From positions 276,761-340,760 of the forward strand of contig JADNRV010000046.1 in the NCBI GenBank assembly GCA_015499995.1: a DNA stretch of 64,000 nt, written 5' to 3'. Of this stretch, positions 1-11,973 are shown piece after piece. Each line of letters opens with the position of its first letter. Positions within the stretch are counted from its first letter, which is position 1. Below the pieces are notes generated by a model that made no database searches, was not told the origin of the DNA, and saw only the letters and a program-made list of their open reading frames with translations. The position numbers and the translations under genes were made by a program. This stretch comes from Flammula alnicola (lineage: Eukaryota; Basidiomycota; Agaricomycetes; Agaricales; Strophariaceae).

Positions 1-1412
1 ATTTTACGGTGGAATTTAAAAGAAGAGAAAGACTTACTTGTGCTGTTTTCCCGTCGTATTTGGATAACACCGAGTGTATGCTAACTTGTGGAATAATATT
101 TTTCTCCACTGAATCTTGGAACAAGGGGGCGGGGGCAAATCGACTGCCAGGAACAGGAACGGTGACACCGAAGTCCTCAACTCTGATGAATGAAACCTTA
201 AGATCGGCATCGTGGACTTTCTTGAAAAATGACATACCACGGTCGATATCAAACTTTGGTTTCTCATTCGGACCAGAATCTGGCCGAACGAGAACCTGCT
301 GAGTTTCAACTCTAAGCTCGCCTTGGAATGTGTGGAAGATGATACCTTGACGTCTGTGAGTGGCTAAATTTGAAACAGAAGGTTGACACCTACTCGAGTC
401 TCTCTTCTTTGTCCCACCAAAGTCTTTGTGCAGACGATTAAGCAACCAGCCCAGGAACTCGACAGGGTCTCCTTGTTCTTCCAGGCGGAACTTTCCAGCA
501 CTAGCTCGGTTTACTTCTTGAAGAAATTCGTGCGGACTGACTTGACTTTTGAACAAACGGGGATTCCAGATTTTTTTCGCAAGCCCAGCAAAACGCTTCA
601 GCAGCTCAGGCTCCTTTCCTCGGAAATTTGAAAGCAGTAGATAGTCACGTAGAGGTGGCACATGAAGCAAGGCGTGGATAATGACGTTCATGTGGTCATT
701 CCTTTTGATGTTATTTAGCCCAACGTAGCCTGAAACATAGGGTTTGTGGTTGAGGTCATAGGACGGCCGAGTGAGATGAGACGGGGATGATAGATTGGCG
801 ATGGAGTTCCGGGTGAAGGTGGGCGCCAGAACATAAGAAATGTCTTCCAAAGATGGGTCAGAGACAGGATATCCATCAGGAAGCACATAAACCTATACGA
901 TAAAGTTAGAAAAACCAATAGGAACTGTGCGATTACAGGTTACATGCCTTTGTCGTCTCCAGATTTATAAAGACGTGATGGTCATCGTGGATCGAATGGG
1001 CATATGCATAAGACTTGCGCCCTCTGCCTTGGAAGTATTTTCCACAAACTAAACATCCATAGATGTTGATGTTCGAAAGGGATACAGAGCAGACCTTTTC
1101 AAAGTCGAAATCTAGGGCTGCCCGGTTAATCTAATTCTCCATGGTTAGTAGAAGAAGGGGAATGATTGGAATAAAGCATGCCGTGTCAAGGTATAAGTCA
1201 GATGCACGCGTTTCTTCAGGTTGATGAGGAGTATCATCATCTTCGTCCAGCGCGGCGAGAGTTTTTTCATCGAAGCTAAATTGACCTATAGCCACCGTCC
1301 CGTTTGCGTCTGCGGGCTCGACACTCATTCGTGCGCGTTTATTGGGCCGCTCAGAACTATCGGGAGTACCATCGGAGGCGTTGTCGTGACGTTTGATTGT
1401 TTGGTCGACCAT
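1..1412 (-). CDS. SAD1: USP39/Sad1-like tri-snRNP protein, 3' part outside window
   Basis: Pre-mRNA splicing factor of the U4/U6.U5 tri-snRNP, related to ubiquitin hydrolases. Exons read 1412-1182, 1130-948, 892-238 and 182-38; a GTAAGT donor at 37 sends the gene past base 1. After an acidic N-terminus comes a ZnF-UBP domain (YLDTINRAALDFDFEK, CLVCGKYFQGRG, HSIHDDHH), then the peptidase C19-like fold. The catalytic box reads NNIKRNDHMN: Asp stands where active USPs have Cys, which is typical of USP39/Sad1, so no deubiquitinase activity is expected. The introns at 1181-1131 and 947-893 use GC donors. Frame changes between DLPPPP and LFQDSVEKN, so one base appears missing from the G run at 125-129. 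Divergent from RSM22, 136 bp apart. Family assignment is firm. Confidence 0.88.
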
Positions 1413-1548
1413 TTAAACGGGCATGTGAAACAGTTCAATCAGAAGACTACTGCAAGCTCTGGACGCGGCCACGCTAAGGGGTTAACTAGAGGGAGACGAT
1501 GAAAGTTGGATTACTGCTGCAGACAAGCAGCTTATGTAACCACATCGA

Positions 1549-3922
1549 ATGGTTGCGATCAAATTTCCAACGGCTCCGGGCCGCCGTCAAGTGACTACAA
1601 TTTGTCCAACACCAAACGTTCCTCGCGACCTTCGAGTGACAATGCTCAGGGCGTCGCGACTCGCGCCTTTGAGGTTGGGAAACCGTCCCCCTCCCAAGTC
1701 TGTGCTATTATGTGCCACGTTCAACTCGTCAATCTCCAGATCTTCTAGTCTCCCAAATGACCCTATGTATCTCGACCCCAGCTTTCAAAGGTTACTACAG
1801 GATGTCGATATATCCTTGAAAAGGCATAAACTTCAACCAGTACCGCCTCACCGAGAACTGGAGGTCATATCGAGTGAATCTACATCAATTGTTCATCAAA
1901 TCAAGGCGGAGGAATGGGCAGCGATGGAGGCAGCTATCGAGACTTCGCTGGATGAAGAGGCAGACGACCATGAGCATCGAAAATCTCCTGCTGCGGCATT
2001 TGGGTCAAACCAGATAGGCACAGTTATCTTACCTTTGGAGCTCCAGTCTGCCATCAACCTTCTCATTGCTGGTGAGCGTTCTCGAACTGCAACCACATTT
2101 CAGCAGTGCTAATCTATGCAAGAGGGAGAGAAGTCTGAAATCCGGAGCGACGCAATGCGCTTATTCGCCGCACCTGGTACAAATGGAAAGTCAGAGACCG
2201 ACTGGGATGCCCAGTATGATAAAGTTTATCGTTCAAGGGTACAGGCAGCGCGACATTCTGAGAGAGACGGGACGGCTTTTGCCACGGTAGCCCTTCCTGC
2301 CCACTACTCCGCCATAACTTCGGTATTGCATCATCTGAAGCAGAGGGTGGACCCAAGCTGGGAAGTGAAAAACTCATTGATTGGGGTGCAGGCACCGGCA
2401 GTGGTTTATGGTAGGTGTTATATCGTAATGGATAACTTTGCACACGCTCAAAAGTCTTGACAAGGGCGTCACTCCACTCGTTTCAAAACAAGGTTGAAAA
2501 CGCTACTGATATCACGAACGACAAGACTGTCGTTGCTTCTACCATCAAATCATATTTAGGCCTTGACAAGCGCGAGGGTTTGGTTGCCATTGGAGAGAGA
2601 CTTGTTGCAAGTGAGTATTCTAACTCATTTTGTTACCTAGCTTTAATCCTTTCTAGGTACTTCTATTGGCAACCTCAACGTTCAATGGAAGAAGACTTTC
2701 AAGGAGGAACATAAAGTTCTTCGAGAAGAAGGCTCCAAGACGATTGCATTGTCTGCCTTCATGCTCACTTCGTTGCCCACCTCAGTCGCCCAGAAGACTC
2801 TTGTTCAAGAAATGTGGGACAGCGGTGCTCACACGATAGTGAGTCTACGGAGTATCTCTGTTTCTCAGAAGTACTGAAAATTAGAAAAGGTTATCATTGA
2901 CCATAATACCAAAGAAGGGTTTCAAGCTGTTGCCCATGCCAGGGAATTTATTTTGGGTCTGGGCAAGGCAGAACTCGAGGATCCCGAAAATGCCCCATTG
3001 GACATTCTCGGCTCGCATGTTGTCGCACCTGTAAGCTTTATAATCCTTCCATTGCTGTGATGTTAAAACCCATGGGCAGTGCCCTCACGATCATGCGTGC
3101 CCTTTGCTTCACTCCGGAGGTGCTCCTCTTATATGTGGTTTCTCTCAGCGAATTCAACGACCAGAGTTCGTTCGGCGAACAAAGCACTCTGGTGTGGGAC
3201 ACGAAGATATTGGGTATTCTTACGTTGTGATCCAACGAGGACCTCGTCCTGTTGGTGTGACCACTAATGTGGGAAGAGTAGGCGCCATAGGTAAAAGAGT
3301 CCTGAAGAAAGAACTGGAGGCTGCTATTCCCATGAAGGAGTTACAACTTCATGTCGAGGAAACTACGATGGTCTCAGAATCGGAAGTTGAAACACTCACA
3401 CCTCGAACCGCAATTACATACGAAGGCGATAACTTGTCACATTCAGACCTACACACTCTTCTTCGACAAGAGGCATATCGGTGGCCAAGGCTTGTTTTCC
3501 CTCCACTGAAGAAGAGTGGTCATATTATTCTCGACAGCTGTACTGCCGAAGGTTTGTTGTCCATGCTAATTGATTCTCAAAAGATTATGATCTCACTTAA
3601 GCAAATTGCAGGGAAAATCATGAGGCTCACAATCCCCAAGTCGCAAGGCAAACAACCTTTCTATGATGCTCGGAAATCTAGCTGGGGAGATATTTTCCCC
3701 CATCCGCCTAAAAATCAAGCGCTCGAACGTAACCAGCCTAAACTTCGTAGTCGGAAGAAAGATGGGCCAGTCACTGGAGCCGACATTGGAAAACGAAAGG
3801 ATTTGTTCAAAAACAAGGAACGGCCGAGCTATTCAGCAGTGGCAGATAACGTCCGGGAAAACAAAAAACGGTCCAAACGAGAGTTTGCGCTCACTCGCGG
3901 AAACAAAGTATGGAAGGACTGA
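1549..3922 (+). CDS. RSM22: Rsm22/METTL17 mitochondrial ribosome assembly protein
   Basis: Methyltransferase-fold factor needed to build the mitochondrial small ribosomal subunit. Exons: 1549-2071, 2123-2410, 2465-2610, 2657-2838, 2890-3030, 3080-3551 and 3612-3922. The N-terminus is Arg/Ser-rich; the second ATG at 1642 (MLRASRLAPLRLG) gives the better mitochondrial presequence. SAM-binding loop DWGAGTGSGLW follows VLHHLKQRVDPSWE. Downstream CPHDHACPL, ICGFSQR and ILDSC supply the four Cys known in METTL17/Rsm22 to hold an iron-sulfur cluster. The tail has LTIPKSQGKQPFYDARKSSW, a family hallmark, then a basic end. The frame breaks just before the SAM loop at the A run 2368-2372; one more A would restore it. 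A -1 slip there is a less likely alternative. Confidence 0.87.
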
Positions 3923-4126
3923 GTTACTGACCGTGGTCGAGGTGTTAGAGGTTGATGTGGAGGAGCCGTATACGATATAGGAGTGATAAATTATATTATG
4001 GTCTCGGTTTAATGATGTAAAACATAGGCAGCACACCACCACCTCTCTAGAAATCTGATATCCGAATCCCAGGTCCTCTAGAAGAGCTCAGCATGACCTT
4101 AGTTATGGGGGTGACTGAAAAGTGAA

Positions 4127-5188
4127 TCAATAAATGAGGCTGCTCGGTAAACATGATAGAGACGCACTAGGCCGGGCACCACCGGCACTTTTCAGTTTAC
4201 GCTCAGCCGCGTCTGTGTCCTTCGCATTGCCAGTAGCTCGCTTCACAGAAGCGATGAACTGACGGAAGTTAGTTTCCACGTCCGTCACAGGGAAAGTCAT
4301 CTATTCCAGGTTCAGTAAATCAACGGGATAATGAGCAGGATGGAAATTGTGTACCATGGCTATTGGAGCACGGATACTGCCCGTCCTGTCGGCTCTCCAC
4401 TCGCTCGTACCATGAAGGCGTTGAATATAACCGGCAATATCTTCTGTCACAGTTCCTCTACGTTCAGAAGGCATAAGACCCAACGGACCCAGGAAACGGC
4501 CCAGCTTCGGGGTGATAGCACGGATGAGTGAGGGGGTACACAAAATTGTTGTCGCTCGGTGACGGTTGTTGAGAATCTAGGATAATCTCAGAAAGTCGCT
4601 GCTGAGAAAGTAAGAAGCATACGCACTCCCTCAATCAGTTCCGGACCCCCAACGATATGTGCTCCTGCTTTCCTCGCTTCCTCTGCCTGTCGTCCTTCCG
4701 CAAATACAAGGATTTTGTCCTCAGCTTTCGGCTTCGCTTCCCTCGGAAGATTCACCCTTCCTCTTGGCACTGCAACACCATTTCCAACTTCCGTCTTCAC
4801 GTAGAGCTCATAGGTAGATTTCGGGTTGGCGACTTCCACTGCCTAGAAACGTCGAGGGTCAGGGAAGAAATTGAGGAGGAATTTGTTGCAGCATCACTCG
4901 CCCGTAGCACCGAAATCGCATCCGAGAGCGGAAGCTTGAGAAGACGTTGATCCTCTTTCGCTGCTGCTGCTGCCTTTCTGCGAGTTTTAGCAGCTAGCGC
5001 TTTTTTAGAGGGCGTGCGGATTTTGGGTTCGTTCTTGCGGCTGATTTGCAGTGCGCTGGACGTGCTGAATAGCCGTGACTGGGGTTGGATGCACTAGAGA
5101 CTTGATTGGCGCGTGAATAGGCTGCAAGATAATTATGAAAACTTACTCCTGGTGACAGATTGCACCGACGGATGAGCAGACCCAGCAT
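4127..5188 (-). CDS. MRPL1: Mitochondrial large-subunit ribosomal protein uL1m
   Basis: L1-family protein of the mitochondrial 54S subunit. Exons run 5188-5147, 5092-4898, 4838-4627, 4576-4355 and 4300-4127, with four introns of 50-59 bases. The short first exon (MLGLLIRRCNLSPG) plus the Ser/Arg-rich start of exon 2 look like a mitochondrial targeting peptide. Family motifs are DAISVLRA joined to MEVANPKSTYELYVKTEV, RGRVNLPR, DKILVFAEG and the L1 signature around LGRFLGPLGLMPSERRGTV. Length is about 280 residues, normal for fungal uL1m. The stop at 4127 was chosen because the last exon is open for 58 codons after a TAG acceptor. Convergent with RSM22, 204 bp apart, and divergent from the ATP synthase subunit e gene. 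No frame breaks seen. Confidence 0.9.
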
Positions 5189-5817
5189 CTTGGGATTCGG
5201 TGAACGCGACTTGCAATTGCCACACTCTTCAGCAAACCGATTCAGCCGTGGGAATCTGTTTCCCGATTTAATTATCCCATGCGCTCGAACTGCAGCAAGC
5301 TCGCGTTTGAACGCTTTGAATTGAAAGTCTACTGCGGTCCAGACAGCGGTCCATGGCGCGCAGGCTACAGGGTAAATTTCTTCCTCGTTTTCTGGAGGAA
5401 TAATTGATTAAAAAAGTGTTTTATGCATTATGCGGATCCATTTTCCAGTAAATCCGCGTATGAGATCGCTATTTTGACGACTTTCACTGACTTGCGTACA
5501 TTAATTAATTGTATTTCGATACGAGGGCTAAGCGTTCAACGTTGTATGTATTTCAGTGATCGATGATCCATAGCAAGGCCACGAATCTAAGGTCAAGTTT
5601 GGGTCGACGGGTTGATCGATTACGTAATCAACTACCGAAATTCTCCGTGTTCAGTCTCGCCGACTTTCATAACTCTTTTCCGTTCTTCAAAATTCAGGTC
5701 AGTAACAATTATTTCAGCGAATTTGTCACGCTAATTGTCTGCCATCCAAAGTGCAGACCGTTGCCTACCATCGACCTTAGCCTCGTTCTACGGGTTGAAA
5801 GTTAACAAGGCATCATC
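5189..5817. other. Intergenic divergent promoter region
   Basis: About 630 bases between the divergent starts of the uL1m and ATP synthase subunit e genes, both mitochondrial proteins. AT-rich stretches occur around 5400-5520 but I see no convincing open frame, RNA gene or repeat. It probably holds both promoters; I could not pick out a specific element. Confidence 0.4.
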
Positions 5818-6252
5818 ATGGTCTCGACAACTGTCAACGTGTGCAACTCTCTTGTGACCATCTGACTCTGTGCTAATACAACACCGTCTGGCGCGCCTTA
5901 GGTTGTTCGGTACACCGCCCTTTTTACTGGCGTGGCATACGGCTGGTATCACCGCCGTTCATTACAAGCAGTCCATGACAAGCACAAGTTGAACGATGCT
6001 GCACACCACCAAGAAAAGTTGATTGCAGAGGCAAAGGAGGCATGGAAAAGAAAGAAGGATGCTGCAAATGATACCACTCGTGAGCATTCTTCTCATGAAT
6101 ATATCCTCCCAAATCTTTTTATTCTTTTCGTCGCATACCATTTCATCGTGGAACGGACACATTTATTGACCTCTTCTATAGTAATTACCGACCCAGAAGA
6201 TCCTCGATTCGACCTAGAGAAGCTGATAGCAAAGTGGGAAAAGAGTTCATAA
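5818..6252 (+). CDS. ATP21: ATP synthase subunit e (F0, dimer-forming), mitochondrial
   Basis: Small inner-membrane subunit that helps dimerise mitochondrial ATP synthase and shape cristae. Three exons, 5818-5838, 5902-6079 and 6182-6252, encode 89 residues, the usual size. The first exon gives only MVSTTVN; the second opens VVRYTALFTGVAYGWYHRRS, a single membrane segment with the GxxxG motif (GVAYG) used in e/g subunit pairing. A charged helix (QEKLIAEAKEAWKRKKDA) and the tail ITDPEDPRFDLEKLIAKWEK follow, as in fungal Atp21/Tim11. The start at 5818 is fixed by splicing: a 63-base intron follows seven codons. Same strand as HAT2, 402 bp upstream. Confidence 0.88.
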
Positions 6253-6654
6253 ACATGTTCTCTAACGTACCCAGTATCATCTGTCAATAGACTGCTTCAA
6301 CATCCATTGAACCACCGTTACACATTGATATGCGTGCACCTGGAACTTTTTTCTTCTTATTATAGCTGCAGCATTCCTGAGTTCGGATTATGAATGAAAA
6401 TACACTATACTCCTCCATTCTGTTCTATATACTTGCTGAATTATTATGCTATATATTTCTTGAACTTCTGAGCCTTGGCTGCATAACCCAATAGCGTGAA
6501 CAAACCGTGAGAACAGCGCGTCGCGTCTTCCGTTACAGACATCCGGACTAATTTGTTCTTGCATCCCACCACCCTCAGTTACCTCATTCATCTTCCTCGG
6601 TCATTCTGATTCTAGCACAACTGAGTTCTAGCTCTCGTGAAACAAACTATTGAG

Positions 6655-8560
<1,906 letters not shown>

Positions 8561-8709
8561 ACGCTTGCATACGCCTTGTTGTAATTGATCAGTGTCTTGT
8601 ATGTATACCTGCGCAGTGTTACTCATTCTAAGCTTTCCCTCTTCTCGTTCGTGAACCGGTTCCATGTCAAGGATAAATAATGATAATCGTGTTATACAAT
8701 ATGTTTTGG

Positions 8710-8754
8710 GGAGTCGAACCTCCTCCGCACACGCAATCCAGCACCGTTACACCA
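8710..8754 (-). other. tRNA-like A box / B box remnant
   Basis: On the minus strand TGGTGTAACGG (8754-8744) matches a Pol III A box and GGTTCGACTCC (8720-8710) is a perfect B box. They are about ten bases closer than in a normal tRNA. The bases flanking them cannot form an acceptor stem, so this is not a working tRNA; a tRNA relic, SINE fragment or chance match are all possible. It lies just past the RAMP4 stop codon. Confidence 0.35.
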
Positions 8755-8773
8755 GAGCCCAAGTAGTTGATAA

Positions 8774-9090
8774 TCACAGGAATATGATTCTGACCAGTTC
8801 AAACAACACTGAGGAAAAGGAAGGTAAGTAAGAAGTCGGAAGCCTTCCAGGAACTCAGCAGACGTACCTCCTCCCATCACCACGAATATAATGAGGCCAA
8901 GGGCCCAAAGGCTCAGTGGGCTTCTGTGTGCCAGTTTATCTTGCCGTGATGAGTGCACTGCTTTCTTTCCAGCGCGAACATCACTAGCGAATTTGTTATT
9001 TCGCTGTCTCAGTTCGAATTCGGTTGGCTTGTGACATCGAATAATCAATTGTAGCTCAATCGTTCATTGAAGAAAGAGGTTGCGTACCAT
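8774..9090 (-). CDS. YSY6: RAMP4/SERP1/Ysy6-type ER translocon-associated protein
   Basis: Tail-anchored ER protein that stabilises the Sec61 translocon and eases ER stress. Exons are 9090-9088 (only the ATG), 9027-8868 and 8808-8774, giving 65 residues, the standard size for the family. The sequence starts PTEFELRQRNNKFASDVRAG, then a basic Ser stretch, RSPLSLWALGLIIFVVMGGG as the membrane anchor, and VLFELVRIIFL at the C-terminus. The first intron (9087-9028) sits directly after the start codon and the second within the anchor, so simple open-frame calling misses this gene. Tail to tail with HAT2; divergent from the BMT5-like gene. The main uncertainty is the one-codon first exon. Confidence 0.8.
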
Positions 9091-9361
9091 TTTTTCCCGC
9101 AAATTTTTATAGAACTATACTGTTGGAAGGGGTTTGACTGGCAAAGACGCGTGTAGATAGGATGTGGTAGTTGTATAAACTGTGAACGTGGCAGCTTTGG
9201 GCTTTGCCACATGATGAACTCATCGACTTGTATTGCCGATCTAAATTGGGTCATTGTTTGGTCCGGCCGCTGATCGTCGTCTCGAGTCGCGTTGATCTTG
9301 TATCCAATCTCCGAGATTGGTCCATCTGTGAACTCCAACCTACTCCAATTCCCTCTTGTAA

Positions 9362-10522
9362 ATGGGGAAGTCAGGAAAGGGCCTTAAGGCTGCTCTTCAA
9401 TCTCAACAATCACGTCTCAAAGCCAGGGAGAAAGTCTCGCAAGCTGCACAGGCCGCTGACCTGAAGTCACGCAGCAAGAAAGGACAGCAACCTTCTGGCC
9501 ATGGAAACAGAAAGCCCACCGCAGATGTAAAAGGAAAGAAGAAAGTGGTTTCTGGTTCTTCTCGGCGTCCTACGATACCTTTCAAACCTTCAGACAAGAT
9601 ATTACTTATTGGAGAGGGCAATTTCTCTTTCGCTCGTGCACTCGTCGAAAATGCACCCGCTGAGCTACGCCTTTTGCCACCCGGCAGTATCACGGCGACA
9701 GCATATGACACTGAAAAAGAATGTTTTGAGAAGTACCCTGAGGCCGAGGCCGTAGTATCTCTCTTAAGGATCAAAGGGGTCGAAGTCCTCTTCGGCGTGG
9801 ATGGAACTCGTCTCGAGAAGCACCCCGCTCTCAAGGGCAGAAGATGGGATCGCATTTGCTGGAATTTTCCTCATGCTGGTGAGTAATATCATAATTTGTA
9901 AATTTTTTCTTGCCCATTATGTGTATAATTCAGGAAAGGGGATTTCGGACCAGGATAGAAATATTCTCTCGAATCAGATGCTTGTCCTAGGGTTTCTGCG
10001 GTCTGCGGCCAACGTGCTGCAACTTGGACCTGTGCCGGCCTCGACATTGTCGAAGAAAAAGAAAGCGAAGACAGGTGACGACGACGATGACGAAGAGGAT
10101 ATAATTCTTCACGATGGTTTTGTTGCCGCGACAGATTTGGTGGATACCGAAGAGGAGATACAGTTTTTATATCAACCCAATGAGTTTCAGACGCGAGGCA
10201 CTATTCTCATTACCTTGCGGAATGTTGTACCGTATACAGAGTGGTCAGCACTGTCTTCAATCTTTGATCAGTCACTTATTCATCTGGTGACTTCAGGGAT
10301 ATTCCACGGCTGGCCAAGAACCCACCCGCGGTCACTTCAGGAAGTACTCCTCCAAATCCTCAATATACTCTTCTCAGATCGTTCAAATTTCATCGTGATA
10401 TTTGGATAGGGTATGAACATCGGATGACAAAAGGTGAGCGGGCGCACGGCAAAGGCACAACGGGAGAAGGAGGAGAAGATCGGACATGGGAATTCTATTT
10501 GAAAGACCTGGTTTCTGAATAG
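9362..10522 (+). CDS. BMT5: BMT5-like 25S rRNA (uridine-N3) methyltransferase
   Basis: Nucleolar SAM-dependent enzyme expected to methylate N3 of a uridine in large-subunit rRNA. Exons are 9362-9880, 9934-10243 and 10297-10522. A basic nucleolar-type N-terminus (MGKSGKGLKAALQSQQSRLK) precedes the DUF2431 domain with DKILLIGEGNFSFARAL, ATAYDTEKECFEKYPE, FGVDGTRLEKHPAL and [20 protein letters not shown]. An acidic insert (DDDDDEEDI) interrupts the fold, as in some fungal members. The C-terminal exon has LLRSFKFHRDIWIGYEHRMT and ends TWEFYLKDLVSE. Total is about 350 residues. The stop at 10520-10522 was located by splicing into the third exon. No frame breaks seen. The exact target base cannot be read from sequence. 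Confidence 0.85.
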
Positions 10523-10719
10523 GAACATAAATATTTCTTGAGGATCCCGACGTGTACTTACAGTAGAAACGGTGCTCAAATTTTGAGTCGCACTGGTCCT
10601 GGCCTGTCCTGGCGAAAGGCAAGAGCTGTGCAGAAAATGATGGTCTATTTGGCAAAGGCCTCTGATGTTGTCCTCTACCACCCACATGTGACTACCACGG
10701 ATTTCTTTCCAACTCCAAA

Positions 10720-11607
10720 ATGCAGACCATCTGCACACGCCGTTCGGTCTTCAGGCTTCCTGGGATACCCTCGACATCGCGTAGTTATGCGATCTCCGTC
10801 AAGCCTCCAAAACCTCTACCGGGGAAGAAAATGCCTCGAGTCTTCAAAGACAAGAAAGCTTTCCAGTACAACTGGTATTCACGAATTCTGCAGGCCAATA
10901 CCACCTCTCCCATCCTCATCCTTTATCACGACGACTTCACCGCGCAAAGGCTAAAGAAGTTACGATCGGACATTGCACTAGCTGCTCTCAAAGTCCGACC
11001 CTCTCTTTCGTCACCAGGGCCTTCACCTCTGCCCGCCACGGCTGATGCCGCGCCTCAACCCACACTCACTGTCGTCCGCACGAGTATATTCGGAGCAGCA
11101 TTGCGAGACCTTCCGGACATCAACCTTGTCGAGGTTGAACAGATGCTCAACAACCAGTCCGGCAGGTTTGCCGTCCTGACGTTGCCCTCGCTACACCCAC
11201 CTCAGCTCAGTGCCATCCTCCGCGCCATGGATCGCAGCGTCCCACCGAAACCTCCAAAAACAGAACAGGAGATCCAACAAGCGCTCGAGGAAAAGAACGC
11301 TGACCCCGAACAGCCGGGAAGGAGGATGAAGCGCGTGAGGCAGACGCGGATACCGGAGATGAAGCTGATGGGTGCTATTATCGAGAACCGCGTATTCTTG
11401 CCACAGAATGTGCAAGACGTTTCCAAGCTGCCATCATTGGATACGCTACGGGCGCAAATTGTGGGATTGCTCAGTGCGCCTGCTGCTCAGCTCGCTGCGG
11501 TCTTGGGAGAGGCGAGTGGAGGCAGACTTGCGCGGACATTGGAGGGGCTCAAGAAAGGATTGGAAGGTCCGGAGGGCTCGTCGCCAGATGCGGGTGCCTC
11601 ACCTTAG
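10720..11607 (+). CDS. MRPL11: Mitochondrial large-subunit ribosomal protein uL10m
   Basis: Intronless frame of 295 codons. The N-terminus (MQTICTRRSVFRLPGIPSTS) is Arg/Ser-rich and acid-free, as expected for mitochondrial import. The body fits the L10 fold of the ribosomal stalk base: KKAFQYNWYSRILQAN, PILILYHDDFTAQRLKKLR, VVRTSIFGAALRD and, near the end, NRVFLPQNVQDVSKLPSLDT followed by LLSAPAAQLAAVLGEASGG. The Ala-rich C-terminal helix would bind the L7/L12 stalk. It matches fungal Mrpl11 in length and order of motifs. Same strand as the BMT5-like gene, 197 bp downstream. It is the only long intron-free gene in the first half of the window. Confidence 0.82.
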   Translation: MQTICTRRSVFRLPGIPSTSRSYAISVKPPKPLPGKKMPRVFKDKKAFQYNWYSRILQANTTSPILILYHDDFTAQRLKKLRSDIALAALKVRPSLSSPGPSPLPATADAAPQPTLTVVRTSIFGAALRDLPDINLVEVEQMLNNQSGRFAVLTLPSLHPPQLSAILRAMDRSVPPKPPKTEQEIQQALEEKNADPEQPGRRMKRVRQTRIPEMKLMGAIIENRVFLPQNVQDVSKLPSLDTLRAQIVGLLSAPAAQLAAVLGEASGGRLARTLEGLKKGLEGPEGSSPDAGASP

Positions 11608-11973
11608 TAAATTATTCCTACAGCCACATCTAAGTAATCACAGTTTTTCCGGTATTCTTGACGCGGCGTAAGGTCCAATATAGTTTTCTCAAGCCCAGGC
11701 TAGCACTGGAGAAAACTTGGACAGAAGGCGCTGAAGTTTTTATTAACGCAAAAAATGCATTATCCACTGGTTGAGATACATCCTGAGTTAAATACTATTC
11801 AGGTACTTATTGGCCATCGGAATTCATGCAAGAACAGAACATTTCGTGGGCGAAACGGCTCGAGCGGCAGCCATTACTGGAAAAGGCAAGTGCTAACAAT
11901 GAAGAGCGGGTCACACACATCACGCATTGTTGTGACGCCTCTCCTTCTCAACCTCAACCAAGAACGCTGAAGG
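11608..11973. other. Intergenic region
   Basis: About 366 bases between uL10m and FIP1. I see no gene, repeat or RNA here; it must include the FIP1 promoter. Short open frames around 11755-11970 have no recognisable similarity and were left out. Confidence 0.4.

Noticed and set aside
340..370. Very short (30-base) intron in USP39
   Set aside because: The segment can be read through in frame, and 30 bases is too short for a typical spliceosomal intron here.
8700..8770. Functional tRNA gene on the minus strand
   Set aside because: A and B boxes are present but too close together, and no acceptor stem can be formed, so it was kept only as a tRNA-like remnant.
9403..9855. 150-codon minus-strand frame opposite the BMT5-like gene
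   Set aside because: Antisense shadow of a conserved methyltransferase exon, with no motifs of its own.
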